64,000 nt of DNA from Sulfurivermis fontis (GTDB taxonomy: Bacteria > Pseudomonadota > Gammaproteobacteria > Thiohalomonadales > Thiohalomonadaceae): assembly GCF_004001245.1 (NCBI RefSeq), contig NZ_AP018724.1:2472501-2536500 (forward strand), written 5' to 3'. Positions 1-8,380 of this stretch are shown here, in pieces. Every line of letters begins with the position of its first letter. Positions within the stretch are counted from its first letter, which is position 1. A program made the position numbers and the translations under genes. The notes beneath the pieces are model-generated. The model had not been told where the DNA came from, did not search any database, and worked only from the letters and a program-made list of their open reading frames with translations.

Positions 1-140
1 GCCCCTATCGCCCCGCCCTCAGCCTGGAACAGGCACTGGCCGAACTGCGCCGCGGCCGCGGCACTGTCTACGATAGCCGGGTGGTGGATGCCTGCTTGGA
101 TGTAATCGAATCCAGCGGCCTGCCGTGGGAACAGTCCTGA
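1..140 (+). CDS. C-terminal end of an HD-GYP-type phosphodiesterase (5' truncated by window)
   Basis: Only the last 45 codons are present, read in the frame that ends at the TGA at 138-140. The peptide begins PYRPALSLEQALAELRRGRG and continues with TVYDSRVVDACL. This is the characteristic end of HD-GYP domains, which hydrolyse cyclic di-GMP, where a HRPYRPA...G..YD..VV.ACL segment follows the catalytic HD-GYP core. The catalytic residues lie outside the window, so activity cannot be judged. The stop codon overlaps a good extended -10 promoter for the next gene. Confidence 0.7.
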   Translation, partial: PYRPALSLEQALAELRRGRGTVYDSRVVDACLDVIESSGLPWEQS

Positions 141-146
141 TATAAT
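138..146 (+). promoter_or_regulatory. Extended -10 promoter element TGATATAAT
   Basis: The sequence TG-A-TATAAT is a perfect extended -10 (TGnTATAAT). It sits 29 bases upstream of the ATG at 175, and its TGA is also the stop codon of the preceding HD-GYP gene. No good -35 is visible, as expected for extended -10 promoters. It would start transcription near 153, leaving a leader of about 20 bases. Confidence 0.5.
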
Positions 147-174
147 CCCCTCCCCTCCACAACCACACGCCATC

Positions 175-582
175 ATGCCGACTGCCGCACAACCGCTCTG
201 GACCGCCTCCTGCCCGCCGGGCTGGATCATGGAAAACGACGAGGACAGCGTGCTGCTGTATGACCCCGAGGAGGGCATCGGCACGCTGGAGATCAGTTGT
301 TTCTGCAAGGAAGAGGGCGCCACCACCGATGAGGAGTTGCTCGACCTTGCCGCCGACACCCTCGCGGCCGGGGCGCGGCGCATGGACGTCAGCCTGGGTG
401 ACATGCATGGCCTGATGCTCAGTTACAGCGAAGACAACATGGCGTGGAAGGAATGGTATCTGGCCGCCGGCCACTGCGTGTTCTTCATCACCTACGACTG
501 CCCGGAAGACATGGAAGGCGCCGAGGACGAGGAACTGGCCGCCATCATCGGCAGCCTGAAAATCAAAGGAAGCTCTGAATAA
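175..582 (+). CDS. Small acidic protein of unknown function
   Basis: This 135-residue protein is strongly acidic, with no signal peptide or membrane segment. I do not recognise the family with certainty. It has a WxASCPPGW start, an ExxxGTLEISCF stretch and a C-terminal AGHCVFFITYDCP segment, a compact alpha/beta pattern seen in small cytosolic uncharacterised proteins. Its last four residues (GSSE) and its stop codon come from an inserted 44-bp mobile element at 568-611. Without the insertion the reading frame would end ...LKIK followed by TAG. It is probably monocistronic, driven from the extended -10 at 138-146. Confidence 0.75.
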   Translation: MPTAAQPLWTASCPPGWIMENDEDSVLLYDPEEGIGTLEISCFCKEEGATTDEELLDLAADTLAAGARRMDVSLGDMHGLMLSYSEDNMAWKEWYLAAGHCVFFITYDCPEDMEGAEDEELAAIIGSLKIKGSSE

Positions 583-611
583 GGGAAACTCTGAACAAGT
601 TCGGAACTTCC
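568..611 (+). mobile_element. 44-bp minimal MITE derivative flanked by CAAA
   Basis: The segment starts with the family terminal sequence GGAAGCTCTGAATAAG, followed directly by a 28-base imperfect palindrome GGAAACTCTGAA...TTCGGAACTTCC. The same tetranucleotide CAAA stands on both sides (564-567 and 612-615), which fits a 4-bp target duplication. It is a reduced copy of the 153/205-bp family described elsewhere in this window. It supplies the final codons and the stop of the upstream gene. Confidence 0.7.
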
Positions 612-658
612 CAAATAGGCGCCCGCGCCAGGCTCCGTTCGCCGAGCGGACCCGGTGT

Positions 659-1696
659 CTACTCCGTCAGCCGCTCCAGCCGCCACCTTGCCCGTTCGTC
701 CGCGCGGCAGGCGCCGAAAATGAACGGGTTGCGCAGATTGCGCAGCTCGAAACGCAGGTCGTAGAACCACACGCAGACACCGGCGCCCTCCCGATCGATG
801 CGATACAGCGCCGGATACTCGGCAAAGCGATGCATGCCGGCAAGCACCGGCGCCTGCCATGCCTCCCGGGCCAGCGCCTGCTCAGCGACGTCAGCGCCGA
901 ACAGCGGCCGGTAGTCCCACTGCAAATCCTCTGCCGGCCGGTACAGCGCCGCGACCCGTGCCAGGAAACCCGCATCGTCCGTCGGCGTGGCCGGCACCGC
1001 GTCACGATACAGGCTCAGATCGGCCCGGTGATAGCCGCCCTCATCCCGCACCAGCAGCTTCCAGTGAAATGGCGACAGCGGCTGGGACAGTGCCGCCACC
1101 TCCCGGGCGGCTATCCCCTGTGTCTGCACGTAGTGCTGCGCGATCTCCCCTGCCGCTTGCATGTGCCACACCTGTACGCCGACATAGGCGGCGAGCAAGG
1201 TCAGACCGAGGCGCGCCGCTAGCCGGCTGCGCCACAACCAGGCGGCCAACAATCCCGCCACAATGATCCCGGTAAACCACAGATCGATGATGAAGATCGC
1301 CGGCAAGGCGGCGCGATAGTCACTGAACGGCGCGAAGATCCGGGTGCCGAAGGCGGTGATGACATCGCCGGCGACATGGATGCCCAGCGCCAGCAGCGCA
1401 ACACCGTAAAACGCCTGCCAGGCATGACGCCGGCGCCACAACAGTACCGACAGGCCACTCAGCAACAGCGCCCACAGGGGCAACAGCGGCAGCGAGTGGG
1501 TCACACCGCGATGATGGTTGAGATAGACGAAGGCATCGCCGGACAGTTGGAGCACAAAGTCGCTGTCGGGAAAGGCGCCGGCCAGCAGGCCGACCAGCAT
1601 CCGGGCGCGCAGCGGCAACTGACCGCTGTGCGGCTGGGCCGGCGCAGTGGCCCGCGCCAGCAACATACCGCTCAGGGCATGGGTCAAGGTATCCAT
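659..1696 (-). CDS. YdjM/DUF457-family membrane-bound metal-dependent hydrolase
   Basis: A 345-residue inner-membrane protein that starts MDTLTHALSG, the standard opening of the YdjM-type family. Conserved His and Asp residues lie in HHRGVTHSLP, DSDF and GIHVAGDVI, interleaved with four or five hydrophobic segments in the first 180 residues. The C-terminal 160 residues form a soluble domain of unknown role. The family is described as metal-dependent hydrolase and is associated with the envelope; the substrate is unknown. It lies 63 bases downstream of ptsP on the same strand and may be cotranscribed with rppH-ptsP. Confidence 0.8.
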   Translation of the reverse strand: MDTLTHALSGMLLARATAPAQPHSGQLPLRARMLVGLLAGAFPDSDFVLQLSGDAFVYLNHHRGVTHSLPLLPLWALLLSGLSVLLWRRRHAWQAFYGVALLALGIHVAGDVITAFGTRIFAPFSDYRAALPAIFIIDLWFTGIIVAGLLAAWLWRSRLAARLGLTLLAAYVGVQVWHMQAAGEIAQHYVQTQGIAAREVAALSQPLSPFHWKLLVRDEGGYHRADLSLYRDAVPATPTDDAGFLARVAALYRPAEDLQWDYRPLFGADVAEQALAREAWQAPVLAGMHRFAEYPALYRIDREGAGVCVWFYDLRFELRNLRNPFIFGACRADERARWRLERLTE

Positions 1697-1759
1697 GAAT
1701 TAATTGTGGGTCGAATCGTATGCGCGAAGGTTCGCTGGGTGCGCGCTGCGCAGCCTGCG

Positions 1760-4027
1760 TCATTTTCCGGCGCGGATCAGTCCACCAAGGCCGGCCTCGT
1801 CCAGTGCCTGATTGAGACGCGCGCGCACCTGCTGCGGCTCCTCCATCTGCAACACCTCGCCGAGCAGGGCCTGCGCCTTCTTGCGCGTGATGGAACGTAT
1901 CGCCCATTTCACGCGTGGCAGGCTGGAGGCGCTCATGGACAGCGAATCGATGCCCATGCCGAGCAGCAACACTGCCGCCGCCGGATCACCGGCCATCTCG
2001 CCGCACACCGACACCGGCTTGCCATACTTGTTGGCACCGTCCACCACCTTCACCAGCGCCTTCAACACCGCCGGATGCAACGAGTCGAACAGCTCGGCGA
2101 CGCGGGCATTGTTGCGGTCCACGGCAAGCAGGTACTGGGTCAGGTCGTTGGTGCCGATGGAAAGGAAGTCGACGCGGCTGGCCAGGCGGTCGGCCTGGAA
2201 CACCGCCGCCGGCACTTCTATCATCACACCGACGCGCGGCAGGCTGACATTCATCCCTTCTTCGCGCAGCTCGTCGCAGGCGCGGCGGATCAGCGCCATC
2301 GACTCGTCCACCTGCGACAGATTGCTGATCATCGGCAACAACAGGTTCAGATTGCCGATTCCGGCGTTGGCGCGCAGCATGGCGCGGATCTGGGTGAGGA
2401 ATATCTCCGGATGATCCAGCGTGATACGGATGCCGCGCCAGCCGAGGAACGGGTTGTCTTCCTTGATGGGGAAATACGGCAGCGCCTTGTCGCCGCCCAC
2501 GTCCAGGGTGCGCATGGTCACCGGGCGCGGCGCGAACGACTCCAGCACCTGGCGATAGACGTCGAGCTGTTCCTCCTCGCCCGGAAAGCGATCGCGGATC
2601 ATGAAGGGGAACTCGGTGCGGTACAGGCCCACGCCCTCGGCGCCGGAATTGAGCGAAGGGCGGATGTCGGACACCAGGCCGGTATTGGCGTACAGCGGCA
2701 CCCGCAGGCCGTCCGGCGTCTCCGCCGGCAGGCTGCGCAGCGCCTGCAACTCGGCAGTGAGTTCCGCCTCCTCCTTCTGCAGCCGCTTGTACTCGCGGCG
2801 GATATCCTTGGACGGATTGATGTAGACGCGGCCGGAATAGCCGTCGGCGATGATCTCCCGACCGTGCACCTTGCTGAGCGGCAGGTCGACCACGCCCATC
2901 ACCGCCGGCACGCCGAGGGCGCGTGCCAGGATCGCGGTGTGCGAGGTGCGCGAGCCGCGCATCGACACCACACCGGCCAACCGCTTGGGCGGCACCTCGG
3001 CCAGCATCGATGCTGTCACCTCCTCGCTCACCAGCACGGTGTTCTTGGGATACTCCAGCGGCTTGCGCTCCTCGCCGAGCAGATGCTCCAGCACGCGGCG
3101 GCCGAGGTCGCGGATGTCCTGGGCCCGCTCGCGCAGATAGGCATCCTCCATCTGATCGAACACGCGCACGTGCTCCAGCACCGTTTCACGCAGCGCGCTC
3201 GCCGCCCAACTGCCGGCCTTGATGCGCTTCACCGTGTCGTCGATCAGCGAGCCTTCCTCCAGCATCAGCAGATAGGCCTCGAACAGGGCGCTGTCGCTGG
3301 CCGGCATGGTGGCGTGCAAACGCTTCAGCATGTCGGAGATGTCCTTGCGCACCGCGCGCACCGCGGCGCGGAACTGCTTCAGCTCGGCGGCGCTGTCGTC
3401 CACCAGCAGATCGGGGACGGATTCGATGTCGGTGGAGGTGTTGAGCACGACGATGGTACCGATGGCCACGCCGGGCGCGCCGGACAGCCCCTGCAGCGGC
3501 CGGTGGTCCACCAGCTGCCCCTGGCGCAGCAGCACATCGATGTCGCCGCTGGCCTCGGCATGGGCGATGGCGCCGGCCAATTGCGCGGCGATGGTGACCA
3601 GGAAGGTCACGGCATCCTCGTCGAAGCGCACGCTCTCGCGCGACTGCACCACCAGCACGCCATGGATGGTGCGGTGGTGGATGATGGGCACGCCGAGGAA
3701 GGCGTGGTAGCGCTCCTCGCCGGTTTCCGGGAAATACAGATAGCGCGGATGGTTCGGGGCATCATCCTTGTTCACGGGTTCGGCACGTTCGGCAACCAGG
3801 CCGACCAGGCCCTGATCCCAGGTCAGACGCACCTTACCCACCGATTCGGGATTGAGGCCCTCGGTGGCCATCAGCACCAGTTCGCGCGTGGTGTTGTGGG
3901 CCAGATAGATGGAGCACACATCCACCGCCATCTCCTTCTGCACCCGCTGCACGATGATGCGCAGCGCCTGTTGCAGGTCCTTGGCAGCGTTTACCTCCTG
4001 GATGATGCGACGCAGCGTTTGCAGCAT
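1760..4027 (-). CDS. ptsP: Phosphoenolpyruvate-protein phosphotransferase PtsP (EI-Ntr)
   Basis: This 755-residue protein has a GAF domain (about residues 15-160) followed by a complete PTS enzyme I module. The phosphohistidine region GSRTSHTAILARA puts the active His at 363. The PEP-binding TIM barrel follows (GVGLYRTEFPF, GGDKALPY, GTNDLTQY), with the active-site Cys in SVCGEMAGDP. EI-Ntr takes phosphate from PEP and passes it to NPr and EIIA-Ntr, linking nitrogen and carbon state to potassium and phosphate regulation. The GAF domain binds glutamine or 2-oxoglutarate-type signals in relatives. The gene is downstream of rppH, the same order as in E. coli, separated by a palindrome at 4098-4124. 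Confidence 0.96.
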   Translation of the reverse strand: MLQTLRRIIQEVNAAKDLQQALRIIVQRVQKEMAVDVCSIYLAHNTTRELVLMATEGLNPESVGKVRLTWDQGLVGLVAERAEPVNKDDAPNHPRYLYFPETGEERYHAFLGVPIIHHRTIHGVLVVQSRESVRFDEDAVTFLVTIAAQLAGAIAHAEASGDIDVLLRQGQLVDHRPLQGLSGAPGVAIGTIVVLNTSTDIESVPDLLVDDSAAELKQFRAAVRAVRKDISDMLKRLHATMPASDSALFEAYLLMLEEGSLIDDTVKRIKAGSWAASALRETVLEHVRVFDQMEDAYLRERAQDIRDLGRRVLEHLLGEERKPLEYPKNTVLVSEEVTASMLAEVPPKRLAGVVSMRGSRTSHTAILARALGVPAVMGVVDLPLSKVHGREIIADGYSGRVYINPSKDIRREYKRLQKEEAELTAELQALRSLPAETPDGLRVPLYANTGLVSDIRPSLNSGAEGVGLYRTEFPFMIRDRFPGEEEQLDVYRQVLESFAPRPVTMRTLDVGGDKALPYFPIKEDNPFLGWRGIRITLDHPEIFLTQIRAMLRANAGIGNLNLLLPMISNLSQVDESMALIRRACDELREEGMNVSLPRVGVMIEVPAAVFQADRLASRVDFLSIGTNDLTQYLLAVDRNNARVAELFDSLHPAVLKALVKVVDGANKYGKPVSVCGEMAGDPAAAVLLLGMGIDSLSMSASSLPRVKWAIRSITRKKAQALLGEVLQMEEPQQVRARLNQALDEAGLGGLIRAGK

Positions 4028-4097
4028 GAAGATATCCTGACTGTGGAGTTATGCGGCGTTATCGTTATGATGGCGGCGTCCAGATGCCGCACAGATC

Positions 4098-4124
4098 GTA
4101 GGAGCCCACTCCGTGGGCTCCTAC
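4098..4124. repeat. 27-base palindrome between rppH and ptsP (REP-like or attenuator)
   Basis: GTAGGAGCCCA and TGGGCTCCTAC form perfect 11-bp arms around a 5-base loop. The motif resembles widespread intergenic REP sequences of the GTAGGAG...CTCCTAC type. The TTTTATTT seen on the + strand lies 3' of the hairpin only in the direction opposite to rppH-ptsP transcription, so a role as Rho-independent terminator for these genes is doubtful. It may stabilise the rppH message end. Confidence 0.6.
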
Positions 4125-4130
4125 GCCATT

Positions 4131-4649
4131 TTATTTCGTGCCGGCACGGCGCAGCCGTGGCGGCCGCATCTGCACCGCCGACCCCAGCAGCGGCGCCAGT
4201 TCGGTGAGGGCACGCTCATAGACCCGGCGCTTGAAGGCGACGATCTCGTCCAGCGGCTGCCAGTAGGGCACCCAGCACCACTCCTCGAACTCCTGCGGGC
4301 TGTGCAGGTCGAGGCGCACCCGGCTGTCGTCGGCGAGCAGGCGCAGCATGAACCAGCGCTGCTTCTGGCCGATGCACACCGGCTTGCTGTGGTGTCGTAC
4401 CAGGCGCTCGGGCAGACGGTAGCGCAGCCAGCCACGGGTGGCGCCAAGGATGGTCACGTCCTCCGGCCCCAGCCCCACCTCCTCCATCAATTCGCGGTAC
4501 AGGGCCTCCTCGGCGGTCTCATCCTTCTGGATGCCGCCCTGGGGGAACTGCCAGGCATCCTGACCGATGCGGCGTGCCCACAAAAGCTGTCCCTCCCGGT
4601 TGCTCAGGATAATGCCGACATTCGCTCTGTAGCCTTCCGAATCAATCAC
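4131..4649 (-). CDS. rppH: RNA pyrophosphohydrolase RppH (NudH)
   Basis: A 172-residue Nudix hydrolase. The Nudix box GX5EX7REUXEEXGU fits residues 38-60 exactly (G38, E44, R52-E53, E56-E57, G59). The start [17 protein letters not shown] and the phrase AWQFPQGGI are typical of RppH. The enzyme removes pyrophosphate from mRNA 5' ends and so opens the way for RNase E decay. It is the first gene of the rppH-ptsP group, divergent from the HAD gene at 4826. Confidence 0.95.
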   Translation of the reverse strand: MIDSEGYRANVGIILSNREGQLLWARRIGQDAWQFPQGGIQKDETAEEALYRELMEEVGLGPEDVTILGATRGWLRYRLPERLVRHHSKPVCIGQKQRWFMLRLLADDSRVRLDLHSPQEFEEWCWVPYWQPLDEIVAFKRRVYERALTELAPLLGSAVQMRPPRLRRAGTK

Positions 4650-4825
4650 TTATAAAACCACCTTGAGGCCGTGCAGCAAGGATTTTTCCACAAGCGCCGC
4701 CTGCGCGCAAATCTGTTTGCGAACGTCGGGAAAAGACGCAAATGGACGGGGTAAACAGGGAAAATCCGGCCAAAAATGCCCGCTCACCTTGCTAGAATAG
4801 GCGCCCCCTACAACGAGCCCGACCC

Positions 4826-5548
4826 ATGACCCTGGCCATCTTCGATCTCGACAACACCCTGCTCGGCGGCGACAGCGATCACCTATGGGGGCGCTTCCTG
4901 GTGGAACAGGGCATCGTCGACGGTAACATCTACGAGCGCGAGAACAACCGTTTCTACGAGGAGTACAAGGCCGGCACCCTGGACATCCGCGCCTACCAGC
5001 GTTTCGCCCTGGCGCCGCTGGTGGGACAGGCGCCGGAGACCCTGGCCGCCTGGCACCGCCGCTACATGGCCGAGAAGATCCAGGCCATCATCCTGCCCGC
5101 CTCGCGCTACCTGCTGGACTGGCACCGCCGTCAGGGCCACGTGCCGCTGATCATCACCGCCACCAACCGCTTCATCACCGAGCCCATTGTGGCGGCCCTG
5201 AGGGTGGAGCACTTCCTCGCCACCGAGCCTGAGGTGGTGCACGGCCGTTATACCGGCGACATCACCGGCATCCCCACCTTCCAGCGTGGCAAGGTGGAGC
5301 GGCTGACCCAGTGGCTGGAGCAGACCGGCCACAACCTGGCCGGCGCCTGGTTCTACAGCGACTCCCACAACGACCTGCCGCTGCTGGAACTGGTGGAGAA
5401 CCCGGTGGCCGTGGACCCCGACGACACCCTGCGCAGCCACGCCGCGGCCAAGGGCTGGGACATCATCACCCTGCGCCGGGGCGAGCGGCCCATGCCGCTC
5501 GCCGGGGACGAGGCACGAGGAACGAGATACGAAGAGTACGAGGATTGA
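4826..5548 (+). CDS. HAD-superfamily subfamily IB phosphatase
   Basis: This 240-residue protein opens MTLAIFDLDNTLLGGDSD, with the nucleophile Asp7 and acid/base Asp9 of the DxDxT motif. Motif II is in LIITATNRF, and motif III/IV is a Lys in RGKVERL plus YSDSHNDLPLLE. Subfamily IB (SerB/CicA-like) enzymes dephosphorylate small phosphomonoesters, and the substrate cannot be read from sequence. The last dozen residues (from about DEARGTRYEEYED) are encoded by an intergenic repeat (5510-5560) and look foreign to the fold. A -10-like TAGAAT sits at about 4794. Confidence 0.88.
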   Translation: MTLAIFDLDNTLLGGDSDHLWGRFLVEQGIVDGNIYERENNRFYEEYKAGTLDIRAYQRFALAPLVGQAPETLAAWHRRYMAEKIQAIILPASRYLLDWHRRQGHVPLIITATNRFITEPIVAALRVEHFLATEPEVVHGRYTGDITGIPTFQRGKVERLTQWLEQTGHNLAGAWFYSDSHNDLPLLELVENPVAVDPDDTLRSHAAAKGWDIITLRRGERPMPLAGDEARGTRYEEYED

Positions 5549-5560
5549 TTCTCGTGCCTC
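5510..5560. repeat. Inverted repeat of the GAGGYACGAG/GAGATACGA family
   Basis: The left arm GAGGCACGAG (5510-5519) and right arm CTCGTGCCTC (5551-5560) are perfectly complementary. Between them are short direct repeats of the form AACGAGATACGA and GAGTACGAGG. A related unit lies at 53440-53557. Here the left part is read as the C-terminus of the HAD protein. Confidence 0.65.
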
Positions 5561-5630
5561 GCACCTGGCTGGCACAGTCAGCCGCTGGCGGGCAAAATGG
5601 CAGAACGCCCCATAAAATAACCACACCCGG

Positions 5631-8369
5631 ATGCAGCGATTCTCTTTTCCCGTCGTCACGACCCTGAGCAGCCTGCTGCTGGCGTTGATTTTCATGCTCA
5701 TCGGTGTGCTGTTCTGGCAGCACGACCGCCACGAACTGGATCAGACCCTGGCGCAGGAGTCGGCTGCCGTGCGCACCACCTTCGAGGTGGCGCTGTCGGA
5801 TCTGGAACAGCAGATGCTGACCCTGGCCACCATGGTGGCCTCCGACCCGCAGGTGCAATCGCTGTTCTACCGCGGCAAGCAGGCGCTGGCCCGCGAGGGC
5901 GGCGGTCCCGGCGGTCCGCAGACCGCCCGCCTGCGCGACGCGCTGTACGACCATGTCGCCCCAGCCTGGCTCGACATGCAGCAGGAGTTCGGCCTGCGCC
6001 AGCTGCACTTCCAGTTCGGCCCCGGCTCCCTCTCCTATCTGCGCGTGCACACCCCGGAAAAGTTCGGCGACCGCATGGACGGCCTGCGCCACATCATCGA
6101 GGACGTCAACGCCGATCGGCGGCCACGCACCGGCTTCGAGACCGGCCGCATCTATTCCGGCGTGCGCGGCGTGGTGCCGGTGTGGTACATCAGTAACGGC
6201 CAGCGCGAATACATCGGCGCCCTGGAGGCCGGCACCTCCTTCGACACCCAGCTCGCCCGCCTCGACCAGCAGTTCGGTGCCGGCTTCGCCATCCTGCTCA
6301 AGCAGCAGCACATCGAAGACGCGGTGTGGGATCAATACCGCCCACTGAGCGGGCCGCGCGCCGAAAAGGGCTGCGGCTGCTACCTGGAGGCCAGCTCGCG
6401 CGCTGAAGTGAAATCCTGGATGAACGAGGCGATTCTGCCGCGGCTGAGCGACGACGGCACCCTTTCGGAACTACTGTCCTGGCAGGACAAGACCTGGCAC
6501 CTGACCCGTTTCCCGCTGCGCGACTATCTGGGCAAGGTCGATGCAACACGCCCCAGCGTGGGTTCGGTGCTGGTCTGGCGCGACAAGACCAACGAGCTGG
6601 CCGCCTGGCACCGCCATCAGACCTACACCCAGCTGGCTCTGTTCGTCGCTTACCTGCTGACCCAGGGCCTGCTCTTCCTGCTGCTGCGCACCACCCGTCG
6701 CGGCCTGCAACTGCGCATCGACAACGCCACCGCCGCCCTGCAGTCCACCCGCCAGCAACTGGACACCCTGCTGAGCGCCTCACCGGCGGTGACCTACAGC
6801 GTCCCCATCGGCAGCACCGCAACGAGCTATATCGCGCCCAATGTGCAGAACATCCTCGGCTACGCCCCGCAGGCGGTCCTCGACAACGCCGCCTGGTGGC
6901 CCGACAACATCCATCCCGACGATCGTGCCGAGGTGCTGCACAACTCCGACTGGCAACAGTGGGCCGACGAGCAAATCATCCGCCGCTATCGCTTCCACCA
7001 TGCCGACGGCGGCTGGCATTGGCTGGAGGATCGCTGCCGCGTGCTGCGCGATAAGCAGGGTAAGGCAGTTGAGCTGGTCGGCAGCTTCGTCGACATCAGC
7101 GATCGCGTCGCCGCCGAACAGCGCCTGGAGATGGCGCTGAGTGGTGCCGATCTGGGCCTGTGGGACTGGCACATCCCCAGCGGCAAGATCACCTTCAACC
7201 AGCGCTGGGCGCAGATGCTGGGTTATCGCCTCGACGAGATCGGACCCGACATCTCGACATGGGAACGCATCATCCACCCAGATGACATGACTCTCATCAA
7301 CGAGGCGCTGCAACGCCATTTCCGCGGCGAAACGCCGCTCTATGAAACCGAACACCGCCTGCGCCACAAGGACGGTCACTGGGTCTGGGTGCTGGATCGC
7401 GGCAAGGTGATGGAACGCGCCGAGGACGGCAGCCCGCTGCGTGCCGTCGGCACCCATCTCGACATTACGGAACGCAAACTGGCCGAAGAGCGCCTGCGCG
7501 AGAGCGAAACCATGCTGGCACGCGCCCAGGCGGTAACCCACGTCGGCAGCTGGGTGATGGATGTGCCGAGCCAACGGCTGGAATGGTCGGCGGAGACCTA
7601 CCGGATATTCGGTCTGCCGCAGGACACGCCGGCGGATTACAACCTGTTCCTGTCCTACATCCATCCCGATGACCGCGACCACGTACATGCCGCCTGGCAG
7701 GCGGCCCTGCACGGCGCACCCTACGACATCGAACACCGCATCGTGGTGGACGGCCAGATCCGCTGGGTGCGCGAGATGGCGGAACTGGTGACCGGACCGG
7801 AGGGTGAACTGGTGTCCGCCCTTGGCACAGTGCAGGACATCAGCGACATCAAGGCGATGGAGCTGGAACTGCGCCATCTGGCCACCACCGACCTGCTCAC
7901 CGGCCTGCCCAACCGCCGCCATTTCCTCGAACGCCTGGATCAGGAACTGGCCCGCTTCCACCGTTTCAACAAGCCTGTCGCTCTGCTGATGCTCGACATC
8001 GATCACTTCAAGCAGATCAACGATCACTACGGCCACGCCGTGGGCGATGCCGTGCTGCAGCACTTCGCCGCCGTCGCCCTCGGCACCCTGCGCAAGATCG
8101 ACATCATCGGCCGTCTCGGCGGCGAGGAATTCGCCGTGCTGTTACCCGGCACCGAACTGGACGGCGCGCAACTCTATGCCGAACGCCTGCGCCAGAAGGT
8201 GGAAAACCACCCCTGCCTCTCCGCCACCCACCATGTCGCCATTACTGTCAGCGTCGGTCTTACCCTGTTCACCGACACCGACGCCGGCGCCGACCTGCCG
8301 CTGGCGCGCGCCGACGCCGCGCTGTACCGCGCCAAACAGAACGGCCGCAACCGGGTGGAAATGGGTTGA
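5631..8369 (+). CDS. Membrane sensor diguanylate cyclase: periplasmic domain, PAS repeats, GGDEF
   Basis: A 912-residue protein with a membrane helix at about residues 8-30, a roughly 290-residue periplasmic sensor region resembling Cache-type domains and a second helix near 330. Three PAS/PAC units follow (each ending in an ...DISDR, DITER or DISDI phrase), then a C-terminal GGDEF domain. The signature is GGEEF at 830-834. An RKID inhibitory-site motif stands five residues before it, so an active, product-inhibited c-di-GMP synthase is likely. The ligand is unknown. The stop codon lies 11 bases before the ATG of the permease gene, but a functional link is not obvious. Confidence 0.92.
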   Translation: MQRFSFPVVTTLSSLLLALIFMLIGVLFWQHDRHELDQTLAQESAAVRTTFEVALSDLEQQMLTLATMVASDPQVQSLFYRGKQALAREGGGPGGPQTARLRDALYDHVAPAWLDMQQEFGLRQLHFQFGPGSLSYLRVHTPEKFGDRMDGLRHIIEDVNADRRPRTGFETGRIYSGVRGVVPVWYISNGQREYIGALEAGTSFDTQLARLDQQFGAGFAILLKQQHIEDAVWDQYRPLSGPRAEKGCGCYLEASSRAEVKSWMNEAILPRLSDDGTLSELLSWQDKTWHLTRFPLRDYLGKVDATRPSVGSVLVWRDKTNELAAWHRHQTYTQLALFVAYLLTQGLLFLLLRTTRRGLQLRIDNATAALQSTRQQLDTLLSASPAVTYSVPIGSTATSYIAPNVQNILGYAPQAVLDNAAWWPDNIHPDDRAEVLHNSDWQQWADEQIIRRYRFHHADGGWHWLEDRCRVLRDKQGKAVELVGSFVDISDRVAAEQRLEMALSGADLGLWDWHIPSGKITFNQRWAQMLGYRLDEIGPDISTWERIIHPDDMTLINEALQRHFRGETPLYETEHRLRHKDGHWVWVLDRGKVMERAEDGSPLRAVGTHLDITERKLAEERLRESETMLARAQAVTHVGSWVMDVPSQRLEWSAETYRIFGLPQDTPADYNLFLSYIHPDDRDHVHAAWQAALHGAPYDIEHRIVVDGQIRWVREMAELVTGPEGELVSALGTVQDISDIKAMELELRHLATTDLLTGLPNRRHFLERLDQELARFHRFNKPVALLMLDIDHFKQINDHYGHAVGDAVLQHFAAVALGTLRKIDIIGRLGGEEFAVLLPGTELDGAQLYAERLRQKVENHPCLSATHHVAITVSVGLTLFTDTDAGADLPLARADAALYRAKQNGRNRVEMG

Positions 8370-8380
8370 CCGCCCAGCCC

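Noticed and set aside
1376-4207. 943-codon open frame on the + strand
   Set aside because: It runs antisense to ptsP and the YdjM-like gene, whose motifs are unmistakable. Its His/Gln/Arg-rich translation is typical of an antisense shadow in GC-rich DNA.
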